Part shown: positions 1 to 9,437 of the stretch, piece by piece
Layout of the letters: every line of letters begins with the position of its first letter
How positions within the stretch are numbered: position 1 is the stretch's first letter
Assembly: GCA_000242815.2 (NCBI GenBank)
Contig: AHHB01000040.1
Coordinates: forward strand, 62,001-126,000
Direction: 5' to 3'
DNA: 64,000 bases
From: Janthinobacterium lividum PAMC 25724
GTDB lineage: Bacteria; Pseudomonadota; Gammaproteobacteria; Burkholderiales; Burkholderiaceae_D
The notes under the pieces: model-generated
What the model was told of the DNA's origin: nothing
What the model saw: only the letters and a program-made list of their open reading frames with translations
Database searches by the model: none
Position numbers and translations under genes: made by a program

Positions 1-632
1 ACCACCGCGACTACCTGCTGGCGCTGCTCGGCCCGGCGCGCAAGATCAACCCGGCCGACCTGTCCGATGGCTGGAACTATGGCGAAGATCCGGCCAAGTA
101 CCCGGTCGACATCGGTCGCATGCGCCACGTGATCGAGCTGGCGACAGCCAAGGCAGGCTGGGGCCGCAAATTGCCCAAGGGCCGGGGGCTGGGGCTGGCC
201 GTGTCTTACAGCTTTGTCACCTATGTGGCGGCCGTGATCGAGGTGGAGATCAATGCGGCCGGTGAAGTCATCGTGCCCAGGGTCGATATCGCCATGGATT
301 GTGGCCCGCAGATCAACCCGGACCGCGTGCGTTCGCAGATCGAAGGCGCGTGCATCATGGGCCTGTCCCTGGCCATGAGCGGCGAAATCAGCTTCAAGAA
401 TGGCCGGGTCGAGCAAAGCAATTTCCACGACTACAGCGTGCTGCGCGCCGCCGATGCGCCGCACGTGATCCATACGCACCTGGTGCCCGGCACCCTCGAT
501 ATGGAACTGGGTGGCGTGGGCGAACCGGCCACGCCGCCTATCGCGCCGGCCCTGTGCAACGCCATCTTCGCAGCCACGGGCAAACGCATCCGCGCCCTGC
601 CCGTGGGCATGCAACTGGCGAAGAAAACCTAA
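1..632 (+). CDS. Molybdopterin-binding oxidoreductase large subunit, C-terminal part (isoquinoline 1-oxidoreductase beta-type)
   Basis: The gene enters from the left edge and is open from base 3 to a TAA at 630-632, giving about 209 C-terminal residues. This portion matches the end of xanthine-dehydrogenase-family catalytic subunits that bind Mo-molybdopterin cytosine dinucleotide. It has the run MDCGPQINPD, then QIEGACIMGLS, and near the end GGVGEPATPPIAPALCNA, whose GVGE glutamate is the catalytic base of the family. The dense GEPATPPIAPAL region and short tail resemble IorB-type periplasmic or membrane-bound aldehyde/isoquinoline oxidoreductases. The substrate cannot be told from this fragment. 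The partner 2Fe-2S subunit would be expected upstream, outside the window. The next feature is the terminator of a tRNA on the other strand. Confidence 0.85.
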   Translation, partial: HRDYLLALLGPARKINPADLSDGWNYGEDPAKYPVDIGRMRHVIELATAKAGWGRKLPKGRGLGLAVSYSFVTYVAAVIEVEINAAGEVIVPRVDIAMDCGPQINPDRVRSQIEGACIMGLSLAMSGEISFKNGRVEQSNFHDYSVLRAADAPHVIHTHLVPGTLDMELGGVGEPATPPIAPALCNAIFAATGKRIRALPVGMQLAKKT

Positions 633-756
633 CAGTGCCGCGCGGCAGGCAGCTGCAGCGCGGCGGCGGCTACCACGGCGGCGCTGGTGGCCGCCGGTGC
701 TGTATTTGCGCCAGGCACATCATTGCCAGGCAAGTCACTGAGTGGCAGCGCACAAC

Positions 757-794
757 GAAAAAACCGCTGATCCTCTTGCGAGAAATCAGCGGCT
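757..794 (-). terminator. Rho-independent terminator of the distal initiator tRNA
   Basis: An 8-bp stem (CCGCTGAT 764-771 with ATCAGCGG 785-792) is followed on the minus strand by a six-T tract (A's at 758-763). It lies directly downstream of the tRNA at 801-877. Confidence 0.85.
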
Positions 795-800
795 TCGAAA

Positions 801-877
801 TGGTTGCGGGGACAGGATTTGAACCTGTGACCTTCGGGTTATGAGCCCGACGAGCTGCCAGACTGCTCCACCCCGCA
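801..877 (-). tRNA. tRNA-fMet (CAT), copy 1
   Basis: A 77-nt cloverleaf with encoded CCA and anticodon CAU. The anticodon stem carries the three consecutive G:C pairs (GGG/CCC around CTCATAA) that mark initiator tRNA. The T-arm is ACAGG-TTCAAAT-CCTGT. Position 1 is U opposite A72, giving a weak U1:A72 pair instead of the C1xA72 mismatch of E. coli. It is essentially identical to the copy at 1028-1104 and has its own terminator. Confidence 0.97.
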
Positions 878-982
878 CTCGAATTATATACCAGATTGTT
901 GCGCGGCGTAAAGGGCAAGATTTGACAAATGATTCTACCCCCTCCTGCCCCGCGTCCCGCAGCTTACCCTTGGCCAGGAATG

Positions 983-1020
983 AAAAAAGCCGCGGATCTT
1001 TTGCAAGAATCAGCGGCTTT
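983..1020 (-). terminator. Rho-independent terminator of the proximal initiator tRNA
   Basis: A GC-rich stem (GCCGCGGAT near 989-997 with ATCAGCGGC near 1009-1017, one mismatch) is followed on the minus strand by a T tract. It is similar in sequence to the terminator at 757-794, so the duplication unit was tRNA plus terminator. Confidence 0.8.
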
Positions 1021-1027
1021 CAGGTAT

Positions 1028-1104
1028 TGGTTGCGGGGACAGGATTTGAACCTGTGACCTTCGGGTTATGAGCCCGACGAGCTGCCAGACTGCTCCACCC
1101 CGCA
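1028..1104 (-). tRNA. tRNA-fMet (CAT), copy 2
   Basis: Same 77-nt initiator tRNA as at 801-877, including three G:C pairs in the anticodon stem, U1:A72 and encoded CCA. On the minus strand this copy comes first, and a terminator separates the two. Confidence 0.97.
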
Positions 1105-1324
1105 GACGAATTATAAGGGCAAACGGGCAGCTTAGGCAATAGCTATCTCAACTTAAACTGCAATAGAGCTATTTAATAAAAGTGTGTCAAAAAGTACGTA
1201 AAAAGGCGCGGCCAGTTGCCGCTTGCCATTGTGTCGGCCTGTCACGCCACGGCGCACGCAATAGGTGTACAGTAGGCGTTACACTATAGCCTTCCCCGAT
1301 GCCACCCCTATCCCAAGCCCGCCC

Positions 1325-1915
1325 ATGAAATTTTGCTCCGAATGCGCCCATCCTGTCAGCCTCTCCCTTCCGGAGGGCGACAACCGTCTGCGCTATGTCT
1401 GCGCCAACTGCGACGCCATCCATTACCAGAACCCGAAAATGGTGGTCGGCTCCATCCCCGTCTGGGAAGAGGATGGCCAGTTGCAGATCTTGCTGTGCAA
1501 GCGGGCCATCGAGCCGCGCCTGGGCTACTGGACCCTGCCGGCCGGCTTCATGGAAAACGACGAAACCACGTCCGACGCGGCCGAGCGCGAAACGGTGGAG
1601 GAAGCGGGCGCCAATATCGAGCTGGGCCCGCTGTTTTCGCTGCTCAACGTACAGCGCGTGCATCAGGTGCACCTGTTCTACCTGGCGCGCTTGCGCGACC
1701 TCGATTTCGCGCCGGGCATCGAAAGCCTGGAGGTGCAGCTATTTACGCAAGCGCAAATCCCCTGGGATGACCTGGCCTTCCCCACCATTCGCACCACGCT
1801 GGAACTGTTCTTTGCCGACCGCGTAAACATTCGCGAGGGCGGCAGCTACGGTTTCCATACGGGCGACATCACGCGCCCGATGCCGCGCCCGGATGCAGAG
1901 CAAGCTCCCGAGTAA
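1325..1915 (+). CDS. Nudix hydrolase with N-terminal zinc ribbon
   Basis: 196 residues. Nudix enzymes cleave nucleoside diphosphates linked to another moiety. A zinc ribbon is formed by C4, C7, C26 and C29 (CSEC and CANC). The Nudix box runs from G74 to A96 in the canonical order G-x5-E-x7-RETVEEAGA, so the metal-binding glutamates are present. The start at MKFCSEC is preferred over an upstream in-frame ATG at 1265, because the zinc ribbon normally begins at the N-terminus. A proline-rich tail follows. The layout resembles NudC-like or ADP-ribose pyrophosphatase-like members, but the substrate cannot be assigned. aat starts 31 bp downstream in the same direction, so they may be cotranscribed. 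Confidence 0.9.
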   Translation: MKFCSECAHPVSLSLPEGDNRLRYVCANCDAIHYQNPKMVVGSIPVWEEDGQLQILLCKRAIEPRLGYWTLPAGFMENDETTSDAAERETVEEAGANIELGPLFSLLNVQRVHQVHLFYLARLRDLDFAPGIESLEVQLFTQAQIPWDDLAFPTIRTTLELFFADRVNIREGGSYGFHTGDITRPMPRPDAEQAPE

Positions 1916-1946
1916 GCCTACACCACCTGCCACCTTTGACCGCCGC

Positions 1947-2661
1947 ATGATTACCTGGCTAGACATCCACACACCGTTCCCCGACGTCTCGCGCGCCCTG
2001 ACCGAGGAAGCGCCCGGTCTGCTGGCGGCCGGCGCCGACCTGTCGCCCGCGCGCCTGCTCGACGCCTACAAGCGCGGCATTTCCCCTGGTTTTCCGAAGG
2101 TCAGCCCATACTCTGGTGGAGCACCGACCCGCGCATGGTGCTCATGACGGAGGACTTTAAGGTCTCCGACAGCCTGGCCAAGGCGATCCGCAAGGTCGAG
2201 CGCAGCGCCGCCACGGACGGACGCTGGCAACTGCGCTTCGATAGCGACTTCGACGCCGTAATGCGCGCCTGCGCCGCACCACGCAAGGATGGCCCTGGCA
2301 CCTGGATTTCCGACGAAATCATCGCCGGCTACACGGGCTTGCACAAGCTGGGCTATGCGCATTCGTCGGAGCTGTGGCTGGACGGGGAACTGGTGGGCGG
2401 CGCATATGGCGTGTCGATAGGACGCATGTTCTACGGCGAATCGATGTTCGCGCGCGTCTCGGATGGCTCGAAGATTGCGCTAGCGCAACTGGTACGTTTT
2501 TTGAGAGCGCGTGGCGTGACCATGATCGACTGCCAGCAAGAAACAAAACACCTGGCCTCGCTAGGCGCATACCCATTTCGCGCGCAGGCTTCCTGGCCCA
2601 TGTACGCATCGCCATTGAAGCGGCGCAAATCACCGATTGGCAGACTGCAACGCCAGCGTAA
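1947..2661 (+). pseudogene. aat: Leucyl/phenylalanyl-tRNA--protein transferase, two frameshifts
   Basis: Aat adds Leu or Phe from aminoacyl-tRNA to proteins with N-terminal Lys or Arg, marking them for ClpAP degradation. The reading frame is split over three frames. It starts [18 protein letters not shown] and runs to AYKRGI. A missing base near 2080-2083 then moves it to [19 protein letters not shown], the family signature. A second missing base near 2572-2575, after HLASLGA, moves it to [17 protein letters not shown] and the stop at 2659-2661. With both bases restored the product is about 238 residues with all Aat motifs. Both sites sit in short homopolymers (TTT/CCCC and CCC). The gene is therefore either broken or, more likely, miscalled. 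bpt follows after 60 bp, the usual Aat-Bpt pairing. Confidence 0.85.
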
Positions 2662-2721
2662 AAAAGCTATGATAACGCCACGCAGAGCTCCATTGCCGCG
2701 GCCAGACCAGACAGGATCAGC

Positions 2722-3444
2722 ATGACGCACCTGAACGAACTACCGTTTGCCACCCTGCAGTTCTACACGACAGCGCCCTACCCGTGCAGCTACCTCGACG
2801 AGCGCCAGGCGCGCTCACAGGTGGCCACACCTTCGCACCTGATCAACAGCGACGTGTATTCGGAACTGGTGCGCAACGGCTTTCGCCGCAGCGGCATCTT
2901 CACCTACCGCCCGTATTGCGATGGCTGCCAGGCCTGCATTCCCGTGCGCGTGGTCATGCAGTCCTTCACACCCAACCGCAACCAGCGCCGCGCATGGAGC
3001 CGGCACGCCGACCTGCAGGCGGGCGTGGCCAACCTGTCCTTTCTTGACGAGCACTACGAGCTGTATCTGCGCTACCAGAGCACGCGCCACGCCGGTGGCG
3101 GCATGGACCAGGACAGCCGCGACCAGTACGCGCAATTCCTGCTGCAAAGCCGGGTCAACACGCGCCTGGTGGAATTTCGTGATGCTAGCGGCACGCTGCG
3201 CATGGTCAGCATCATCGACGTGCTGGCCGATGGCTTGTCGTCCGTCTATACTTTTTTTGATCCCGACGTGGCGGGCGCCTCCTACGGCACCTATAACGTG
3301 CTGTGGCAAATCGCCCAGGCGCGCGAACTGGGCCTGCCGTATGTCTACCTGGGCTACTGGATCGCGCAAAGCCCGAAGATGGCCTATAAAATCAACTTCA
3401 AGCCGCTGGAAGCACGCATCAAGGGGCAGTGGGTGATCTTGTAA
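2722..3444 (+). CDS. bpt: Aspartate/glutamate leucyltransferase (Bpt/ATE family)
   Basis: 240 residues, full length for the family. It transfers Leu from Leu-tRNA to proteins with N-terminal Asp or Glu, feeding the N-end-rule pathway. The start ATG at 2722 precedes [15 protein letters not shown]. The conserved N-terminal block [13 protein letters not shown] is followed by [13 protein letters not shown] with the CxxC and further Cys typical of ATE-N. The C-terminal block ends [20 protein letters not shown], as expected for bacterial Bpt. The gene lies directly behind aat and together they form the two leucyltransferases of the pathway. It converges on the tricorn-type protease, with a perfect palindrome between them at 3467-3493. 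Confidence 0.95.
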   Translation: MTHLNELPFATLQFYTTAPYPCSYLDERQARSQVATPSHLINSDVYSELVRNGFRRSGIFTYRPYCDGCQACIPVRVVMQSFTPNRNQRRAWSRHADLQAGVANLSFLDEHYELYLRYQSTRHAGGGMDQDSRDQYAQFLLQSRVNTRLVEFRDASGTLRMVSIIDVLADGLSSVYTFFDPDVAGASYGTYNVLWQIAQARELGLPYVYLGYWIAQSPKMAYKINFKPLEARIKGQWVIL

Positions 3445-3466
3445 ATTAAACCCAACGGCAGACACT

Positions 3467-3493
3467 GGGGTCGTACCCTGAGGGTACGACCCC
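3467..3493. repeat. 27-nt perfect palindrome, REP-like (copy 1)
   Basis: GGGGTCGTACCCT and AGGGTACGACCCC flank a central G. It lies in the gap between the convergent bpt and tricorn genes and could fold in either transcript. A second copy with paired substitutions is at 16930-16956. A partial half (GGGGTCGA) follows near 3507. Confidence 0.85.
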
Positions 3494-3523
3494 GGCCCTT
3501 GCTATTGGGGTCGAATTGCCACC

Positions 3524-6500
3524 CTACTTGCTCTTGTCCGGAAACGCCGGACGTGCAGGCAGCACAGGCGGGTTCTTCGCCAGTTCGGCCTGGATCACTT
3601 GAATCGCCTTTTCCAACTGCGGATCGCGCCCGGCGATGACGTCGGCCGGCGTTTGCTCGACTTCGATATCGGGCGGCACGCCTTCGTTTTCCACGCCCCA
3701 GCCGTTTTCGCGCGTCCAGAACGCCAGGTTCGGCGCCGTGATGAAGCCGCCGTCCATCAGCACGGGAAAGCCGAGCACGCCCACCAGGCCACCCCACGTC
3801 GCCTTGCCGATCAGCGGCCCCATATTATTTTTGCGGAACATCCACGGCAGCAGGTCGCCGCCCGAGCCGGCCGTCTCGTCGATCAGCATGGCGCGCGGCC
3901 CCTGGATCGAGGCCGACGGCGTCTTCATGTCGGCGCCGTAGCGCATGGTCCACCAGGCGATTTCCTTCTTCTGCAAGATCTCGATGTAGTAATCGGCCAC
4001 GCTGCCGCCGCCATTGAAACGCTCGTCGACGATGATGGCCTGCTTGTCCGCCTGCGGGAAGAAATAGCGCTTGAAGTAGGTGTGGCCCAGGCTTGCCGTA
4101 TTGGGCACGTACACGTACGCCACTTTGCCGCCGGTTGCCGCATGGACCTTGCGCATATTGCCTTCGATCCAGTCGCGGTTGCGCAAGGCATCTTCGGTCG
4201 CCACCGGCACCACGCTGATCGTGCGCGCGCCCTTGCCGTCGGCCGATGGCCCTACGGTCAGGTCGACGGCCTTGCCGGCCGTGTTTTCAAACGCGCTGTA
4301 CAAATTAGTCGGCGGCAGCAAAGGACGACTATCGACGGCCAGCAGGTATTCGCCCGCCTTGACGTTCAGGCCCGGCTCCGTCAGCGGCGCGCGCAGGGCC
4401 GGATTCCAGTTCAAGCCGCCATACACCTTCTTGAAGCGGTAATGCCCGTCGCGCACTTCGTAATCGGCGCCCAGCAAGCCGCCCGGCACTTTCTTCGCCT
4501 CGATAAAATCGTCGCCGCCGCCGCCGCGATGGTGACCCACGGCCAGTTCGCTGCACATCCATTGAATCAGGCGGTTCAGGTCGGCGCGACTCGACAGCTC
4601 GGGCAGGAAGACGGCATACTTGTCGCGCATGGCCTTCCAGTCCACGCCATGCATGCCCGGGTCATAGAAATAATCGCGGTTGATACGCCAGACCTCGTTG
4701 AAAATCTGCGTCCACTCGGCGCGCGGATCGGCTTTTACCTCGATGGCATCGACCTTGATCTTGCCTTCGCCGGGCGCCAGCAGCTTGCCCGTGGCGCTAC
4801 CCATGGCCCAGTTATCCTTCTGGCGGTACAGCAGCTTCTTGCCGTCGGCCGACACTTCGAAATCGTCTGCCTCCGCCACCACGGTTTCCGCCTTGCGCTC
4901 CTTCAAATCAAAACGCTGCACGGCCTTCTTGCCATCGCTTTCGCGCAGCAGGAAAATCTGCCCCGCAGCGCCAGCGGCCAGGCTGGACAATTGCGCGGCC
5001 GGCAACGGCAAGTCGACGATGCGCGTGGCGATGCCGTCGAAATCGATGGCTATCGGCGCCACCGGCGCCACCGCCACTTTCGGGTCGTCGCGGCCCGTCT
5101 TCGGGTCGACCTTCGCTTCGCTCTTCGCTTCCGGTTCCGCCTTCGCCGTGTCTTTTTTGGCATCTGTGCTGGCGGCTTTCTCTTCGTCGCTTTCCTTGAT
5201 CAGGGGCGACGGCAGATCGCGCCGCAGCACGGCCATCCACACGGTGCGCGTCACCAGGTTGTCTTCGTTCTGCTGGGAGAACCAGTTATTGCTGGGCCCC
5301 GCATTGGTCGACGCGAAGAAATACAGGTACTTGCCGCTCTTGTCGAACACGGGTTCGGCCACGTCGGACAAGCCATCGGTCACCGGCATGGACTTGTTCT
5401 GCTCGATGGAATAAATGTAGGCGCTGCGCGTGTAGGTAGGCGAATTGAGCGTGTAGGCCAACCACCGCGAATCGGGCGCCCACGAGGCGCGCATGCTCTT
5501 GTCCACGCCATACATAGCTTCCGTGGCGACCTTTTGCAGCTTGCCCGTGCCGACGTCGATCACATACATGCTCCAGCCATTGTCGGCAAACGCAATCTTC
5601 TTGCTATCGGGCGACCAGACCGCGTTGTCATAAAAGCCGCTGCCATTGAGCTTGAATTTCTTCACGGCGCCCTTGCCATCCTGCGCGCGCACATGCAGTT
5701 CATATTCGCCCGGCTCGTCCGAGAAATACGCGACCGAGCGGCCATCGGGCGACCAGACCGGCGTGCGCTCGTGGGCGCCGGCCGTCTGCGTCAGGTTGCG
5801 CACGTCGCCCTTGTCGGCGGGGATGGTGACGATCTCGCCCCGGTATTCAAAGGCGACGCGCGCGCCCGATGGCGAAATCGATGCGTCGCGGATGTATTTT
5901 GCATTCTTCACCCAGCGCGGGCGCGTCTGCCCCAGGTCGCTGGCCACGCCGATGGTCAGTTTGTGCGCCTGGCCGCTGGCGATATCGAAGGCGTGCAGGT
6001 AGCCGGCCTGCTCGTAGACGATCGTGCCGTTCGCCGCCGCCGCGTTCAGCACGGGGAAATCTGCGTGCTGCGTCAACTGGCGCACGGCTTTCGTCTTGAC
6101 GTCGTAGGCAAACAGGTTGAATTCGCCGCTGCGGTCGGAACGGAAGTAGACGGTGTCCCCCAGCCAGATGGGATCGACGTCATTCGAACGCGTGCTCGGC
6201 TGGGGGATTTTTTCGATGGATTTGTCGCTGGAGGAAAACAGCCACAGCCAGGAGTTGGTGCCCCCCCGGTAGCGCTTCCACTGCTTGAAGGCAGGCATCA
6301 GCGGGTTGTAGGCGATGCGCTTGCCATCGGGCGAATAGGTGGCGCGCGAGGCGTTGGGGATCTCCAACTGGGTTTCCACGCCGCCCGCCACCGGCACCGT
6401 AAACAGCTTCTGGAAGCGGTTGTTGAAGGCGGCGCGGGGCGAAGTGAACATCACGCACTGGCCATCGGGCGTGAACGATTGCGCCAGATCGGCACCGGGG

Positions 6501-6835
6501 TGGAAAGTCAGGCGGCGCGGCACGCCGCCCGCCGCCGCGATCACATACACGTCGATATTGCCGTCAATGTTCGCGCTGTACGCGATCTGGCTGCCATCGG
6601 GCGAAAACACCGGATTGGACTTTTCCCCCAGGTCGGAAGTGAGGCGCCGCGCGCCGCCGCCATCGAGGTTCGACAGCCACACATCGCCCGCATAAATGAA
6701 GGCGATGTGGCGGCTCGATACAGCCGGTTCGCTCAGCATGCGGGTGTCTTGCGTATTGGGCAGGGCCAGGGCCGAATGGCTCAGCAGCAGTGCGCTGGCG
6801 GCGGCGATGGCCGTCAAGATGCGTGTCTTTTTCAA
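3524..6835 (-). CDS. Tricorn-type S41 protease, secreted
   Basis: 1103 residues, close to the length of archaeal tricorn. An N-terminal signal peptide (MKKTRILTAIAAASALLLSH, cleavage after ALA) indicates export. Residues about 30-560 hold repeated PD40/WD40-like blades (FSPDGSQIAYSA, YSPDGKRIAYN, WSPDSKKIAFAD), which form the propeller that gates peptides. A Lys/Glu/Ala-rich linker follows near 560-600. Next come a C1 helical region containing the ELAVGHHRGGGG histidine segment, a PDZ-like part (LNVKAGEYLLAVDSRPL), and the S41 catalytic core with the nucleophile in TAGSGGD (about S991) and NEGVPPDIEVEQTP behind it. It probably trims peptides in the periplasm. Transcribed divergently from pyrD. 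A very long antisense ORF over the same region is a GC-driven shadow. Confidence 0.93.
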   Translation of the reverse strand: MKKTRILTAIAAASALLLSHSALALPNTQDTRMLSEPAVSSRHIAFIYAGDVWLSNLDGGGARRLTSDLGEKSNPVFSPDGSQIAYSANIDGNIDVYVIAAAGGVPRRLTFHPGADLAQSFTPDGQCVMFTSPRAAFNNRFQKLFTVPVAGGVETQLEIPNASRATYSPDGKRIAYNPLMPAFKQWKRYRGGTNSWLWLFSSSDKSIEKIPQPSTRSNDVDPIWLGDTVYFRSDRSGEFNLFAYDVKTKAVRQLTQHADFPVLNAAAANGTIVYEQAGYLHAFDIASGQAHKLTIGVASDLGQTRPRWVKNAKYIRDASISPSGARVAFEYRGEIVTIPADKGDVRNLTQTAGAHERTPVWSPDGRSVAYFSDEPGEYELHVRAQDGKGAVKKFKLNGSGFYDNAVWSPDSKKIAFADNGWSMYVIDVGTGKLQKVATEAMYGVDKSMRASWAPDSRWLAYTLNSPTYTRSAYIYSIEQNKSMPVTDGLSDVAEPVFDKSGKYLYFFASTNAGPSNNWFSQQNEDNLVTRTVWMAVLRRDLPSPLIKESDEEKAASTDAKKDTAKAEPEAKSEAKVDPKTGRDDPKVAVAPVAPIAIDFDGIATRIVDLPLPAAQLSSLAAGAAGQIFLLRESDGKKAVQRFDLKERKAETVVAEADDFEVSADGKKLLYRQKDNWAMGSATGKLLAPGEGKIKVDAIEVKADPRAEWTQIFNEVWRINRDYFYDPGMHGVDWKAMRDKYAVFLPELSSRADLNRLIQWMCSELAVGHHRGGGGDDFIEAKKVPGGLLGADYEVRDGHYRFKKVYGGLNWNPALRAPLTEPGLNVKAGEYLLAVDSRPLLPPTNLYSAFENTAGKAVDLTVGPSADGKGARTISVVPVATEDALRNRDWIEGNMRKVHAATGGKVAYVYVPNTASLGHTYFKRYFFPQADKQAIIVDERFNGGGSVADYYIEILQKKEIAWWTMRYGADMKTPSASIQGPRAMLIDETAGSGGDLLPWMFRKNNMGPLIGKATWGGLVGVLGFPVLMDGGFITAPNLAFWTRENGWGVENEGVPPDIEVEQTPADVIAGRDPQLEKAIQVIQAELAKNPPVLPARPAFPDKSK

Positions 6836-7039
6836 TCGGTGTCTCGCTTATAGAAGTCAACAGAACAGAGAAAAAACAGGAAGGTCCATGGCCCGATGCG
6901 AATGAATAAAGAAGCAATATTGCATCAGACCAAAAAGAACTATACACCCGGCAGCGGCGCGGAACACGGTAAAATACGCCACTTATTTCGCGCACCGCCA
7001 GCCCGTCCCGGTAGCGCGCACACCAACTCAAAGCGCCCC

Positions 7040-8089
7040 ATGTCTGAAAAATTCCTGTACTCCCTCGCTCGCCCGCTGCTGTTTTCGATGGATGCCGAAG
7101 CGGCCCACCATCTCACCCTGCCCACCCTGAAACGCGCTAGCGCGCTGGGCTTGACGAAGCTGGGCGGAAAGCCCGCTGCCGATCCGCGCACGGTGATGGG
7201 CATTACCTTCCCCAATCCCGTGGGCCTGGCCGCCGGTCTGGACAAGGATGGCGCCTACATCGATGCGCTGGCCGACCTCGGTTTCGGCTCTATCGAAGTG
7301 GGCACCGTCACGCCGCGCGCGCAGGCGGGCAATCCGAAACCGCGCATGTTCCGCCTGCCGCAGGCACAGGGCATCATCAATCGCATGGGCTTTAACAATG
7401 GCGGCGTGGACGCCTTCGTGGCCAACGTGCAGGCGTCGAAGTTTTACCAGCAGCGCGCCGGCGTGCTGGGCCTGAACATCGGCAAGAACGCCGACACGCC
7501 CATCGAGCGGGCGGCCGACGACTATCTGCTGTGCCTGGAAAAAGTCTACCCTTACGCCAGCTATGTGACGGTGAACATCTCTTCGCCGAACACCAAGAAT
7601 TTGCGCCAGTTGCAAGGTGCGTCCGAACTCGACGCCCTGCTGTCGCAGCTCAAAGATGCCCAGGCGCGCCTGGCGGACAAGCACAAGCGCTACGTGCCGC
7701 TGGCCCTCAAAATCGCACCGGACATGGATGGCGAACAAGTCAAAAGCATCGCCGAGTCACTCACGCGCCACCGCATCGACGGCGTCATCGCCACCAACAC
7801 GACCCTGTCGCGCAGTGCCGTCGAGGGCATGCCGCACGGCGCGGAAGCGGGCGGCCTGTCGGGCGCGCCCGTGTTTGCGCTGTCGAACAATGTCATCCGC
7901 CTGCTGAAGGCGGAACTGGGCGACGCCTTGCCCATCATCGGCGTGGGCGGCATCATGCAGGGCAAGGATGCCTTGGCCAAGTTCGAGGCAGGCGCGCAGC
8001 TGGTGCAGTTGTACAGCGGCCTGATTTATGCTGGCCCGGCGCTGATCAAGGATTGCGCCCGCGCGCTGCGCGGCAAGCAAGCCCGCTAA
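7040..8089 (+). CDS. pyrD: Dihydroorotate dehydrogenase (quinone), class 2
   Basis: 349 residues. It oxidises dihydroorotate to orotate with transfer of electrons to ubiquinone, the fourth step of pyrimidine synthesis, at the inner face of the membrane. The N-terminus [20 protein letters not shown] is the class-2 membrane helix, which sets the start at 7040 rather than the upstream in-frame ATG at 6896. Landmarks are [15 protein letters not shown] (FMN binding), [20 protein letters not shown], and the catalytic serine in [14 protein letters not shown]. Near the end, IIGVGGI and [13 protein letters not shown] bind the FMN phosphate. The aldo/keto reductase begins 9 bp after the stop, so they probably share a transcript. 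Confidence 0.95.
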   Translation: MSEKFLYSLARPLLFSMDAEAAHHLTLPTLKRASALGLTKLGGKPAADPRTVMGITFPNPVGLAAGLDKDGAYIDALADLGFGSIEVGTVTPRAQAGNPKPRMFRLPQAQGIINRMGFNNGGVDAFVANVQASKFYQQRAGVLGLNIGKNADTPIERAADDYLLCLEKVYPYASYVTVNISSPNTKNLRQLQGASELDALLSQLKDAQARLADKHKRYVPLALKIAPDMDGEQVKSIAESLTRHRIDGVIATNTTLSRSAVEGMPHGAEAGGLSGAPVFALSNNVIRLLKAELGDALPIIGVGGIMQGKDALAKFEAGAQLVQLYSGLIYAGPALIKDCARALRGKQAR

Positions 8090-8098
8090 GGACCGCGC

Positions 8099-9144
8099 AT
8101 GGAAAAGATCAAGCTGGGTTCGAGCAACTGGAAGTGAGCCGGATCTGCCTGGGCACGATGACCTTCGGCGAACAGAACACGCAAGCCGAAGCGCACAGCC
8201 AGCTCGATTATGCGCTGGAACGCGGCATCAACTTCGTCGACACGGCGGAAATGTACCCGGTGATGGCCAGCGCCCAGACGCAGGGCAGCACGGAGCGCTA
8301 TATCGGCAGTTGGCTGAAGAAAAGCGGCAGGCGCGCCGACATTGTGCTGGCCAGCAAAGTGGCCGGGCCGAACTCGCGCATGCACTGGATACGCAAGGGC
8401 AAGACGGACCACGACGCGGTCAATATCCGCGCCGCCGTCGAAGACAGCTTGCGCCGGCTGCAGACAGAACACATCGACCTGTATCAGTTGCACTGGCCCA
8501 GCCGCAACCTGCCCATCTTCGGCGCCAGCGTCTACAACCCGCGCAAGGAACACGCCGCGGTGGCCATCGAAGATACCCTGGCCGTGCTGGGCAAGCTGGT
8601 CGAGGAAGGCAAGATCGGCCACATCGGCGTGTCGAACGAATCGTCGTGGGGCGTGTGCGAATTCATTAAGCAGGCCGAGCTGAAAGGCTTGCCACGCATC
8701 GCATCCATCCAGAACCTGTACAACCTGACGGCGCGCCATTTCGAGACGAGCTTGCTCGACGAAACCTGTCACCGCGAAAACGTCGGCTTGCTGGCCTACA
8801 GCCCGCTCGCTTTCGGCCAGTTGACGGCGAAATACCTCGACGATCCGCAGGCCAAGGGCCGCCTGACACACTTCCCGGCCGGCTGGAGTCCCCGCTACGT
8901 GCGCCCTGCCACCATCGCGGCAGCCAGCGAGTATGCGGCGCTGGCCCGCGCGCACGGCTTGACGCCGGCGCAACTGGCGCTGGCCTGGTGCTACTCGCGC
9001 TGGTTCGTCGCCTCGACCATCATCGGCGCCACCAGCGTGGCGCAATTGCAGCAAAATATCGACGCGCAGCAAATCACCTTATCGCCGGAACTGGTGGCGG
9101 CCGTCGACGCCATCCACGCCAGAGCGCCCAATCCGGGGCAATAA
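8099..9144 (+). pseudogene. Tas-like NADP(H)-dependent aldo/keto reductase, one frameshift
   Basis: The ATG at 8099 opens MEKIKLGSSN and then meets an early TGA. Restoring one base near 8127-8128 (AAC-TGG to AAC-CTGG) gives LEVSRICLGTMTFGEQNTQ, after which the frame is open to 9144, for about 348 residues, the length of E. coli Tas. The AKR hallmarks are intact: D and Y in FVDTAEMYP, K in LASKVAGP, H in LYQLHWPSRN, and the NADP-binding segment STIIGATSVAQLQQN. The substrate is unknown. The frame is also open upstream and fuses to antisense-like sequence inside pyrD, which is not real. The single lesion in an otherwise well-conserved gene argues for a base-call error. Confidence 0.83.
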
Positions 9145-9150
9145 ACGCCC

Positions 9151-9183
9151 CTTGCCTGGCGGTGCATGCCGCCGCCAGGCAAG
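9151..9183. repeat. Strong stem-loop after the aldo/keto reductase
   Basis: CTTGCCTGGCGG pairs with CCGCCGCCAGGCAAG across a short loop just behind the stop at 9144. There is no clear T tract, so it may be a weak terminator or an mRNA-stabilising hairpin. Confidence 0.5.
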
Positions 9184-9307
9184 CAAGGCAGACACATAGT
9201 CGTATTTATACAACAGCGGGCCATTTACTGACGTGCGCCATTGCAGCCGCGCCATGCCCGGTCGTATGCTGAAAACGAGGCGATATGCGCGATTCGCGCC
9301 ATGTTCA

Positions 9308-9359
9308 CGTGCTTAAGCTATTTATTGCATATCGATAGACAGAACGAATCGTAAGCACG
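9308..9359. promoter_or_regulatory. Inverted repeat upstream of the TonB receptor gene
   Basis: CGTGCTTA (9308-9315) and TAAGCACG (9352-9359) are perfect inverted copies, 36 bp apart. They enclose the AT-rich stretch TTTATTGCATATCGATAG in the leader region of the receptor gene. It may be an operator, but no regulator can be named. Confidence 0.3.
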
Positions 9360-9437
9360 CCACGTCGCCGCTGTTAATCTGCTTGCATCACCGGACCGCC
9401 ATGGTCCGCGCATCCACCAACCGAAGAGATATTGTCG

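Noticed and set aside
670..1071. Short ORFs over the initiator tRNAs
   Set aside because: Both frames read through tRNA and terminator sequences, which fully explain the region.
3599..6853. 1084-aa ORF on the plus strand, antisense to the tricorn protease gene
   Set aside because: It lies wholly over a gene with clear signal peptide, propeller repeats and S41 motifs on the other strand. Its composition (Arg/His/Ala/Val rich) is typical of an antisense shadow in high-GC DNA.
7531..8128. Long N-terminal extension of the aldo/keto reductase ORF
   Set aside because: The frame runs inside pyrD and encodes no recognisable protein. The true start is the ATG at 8099 followed by a one-base deletion.
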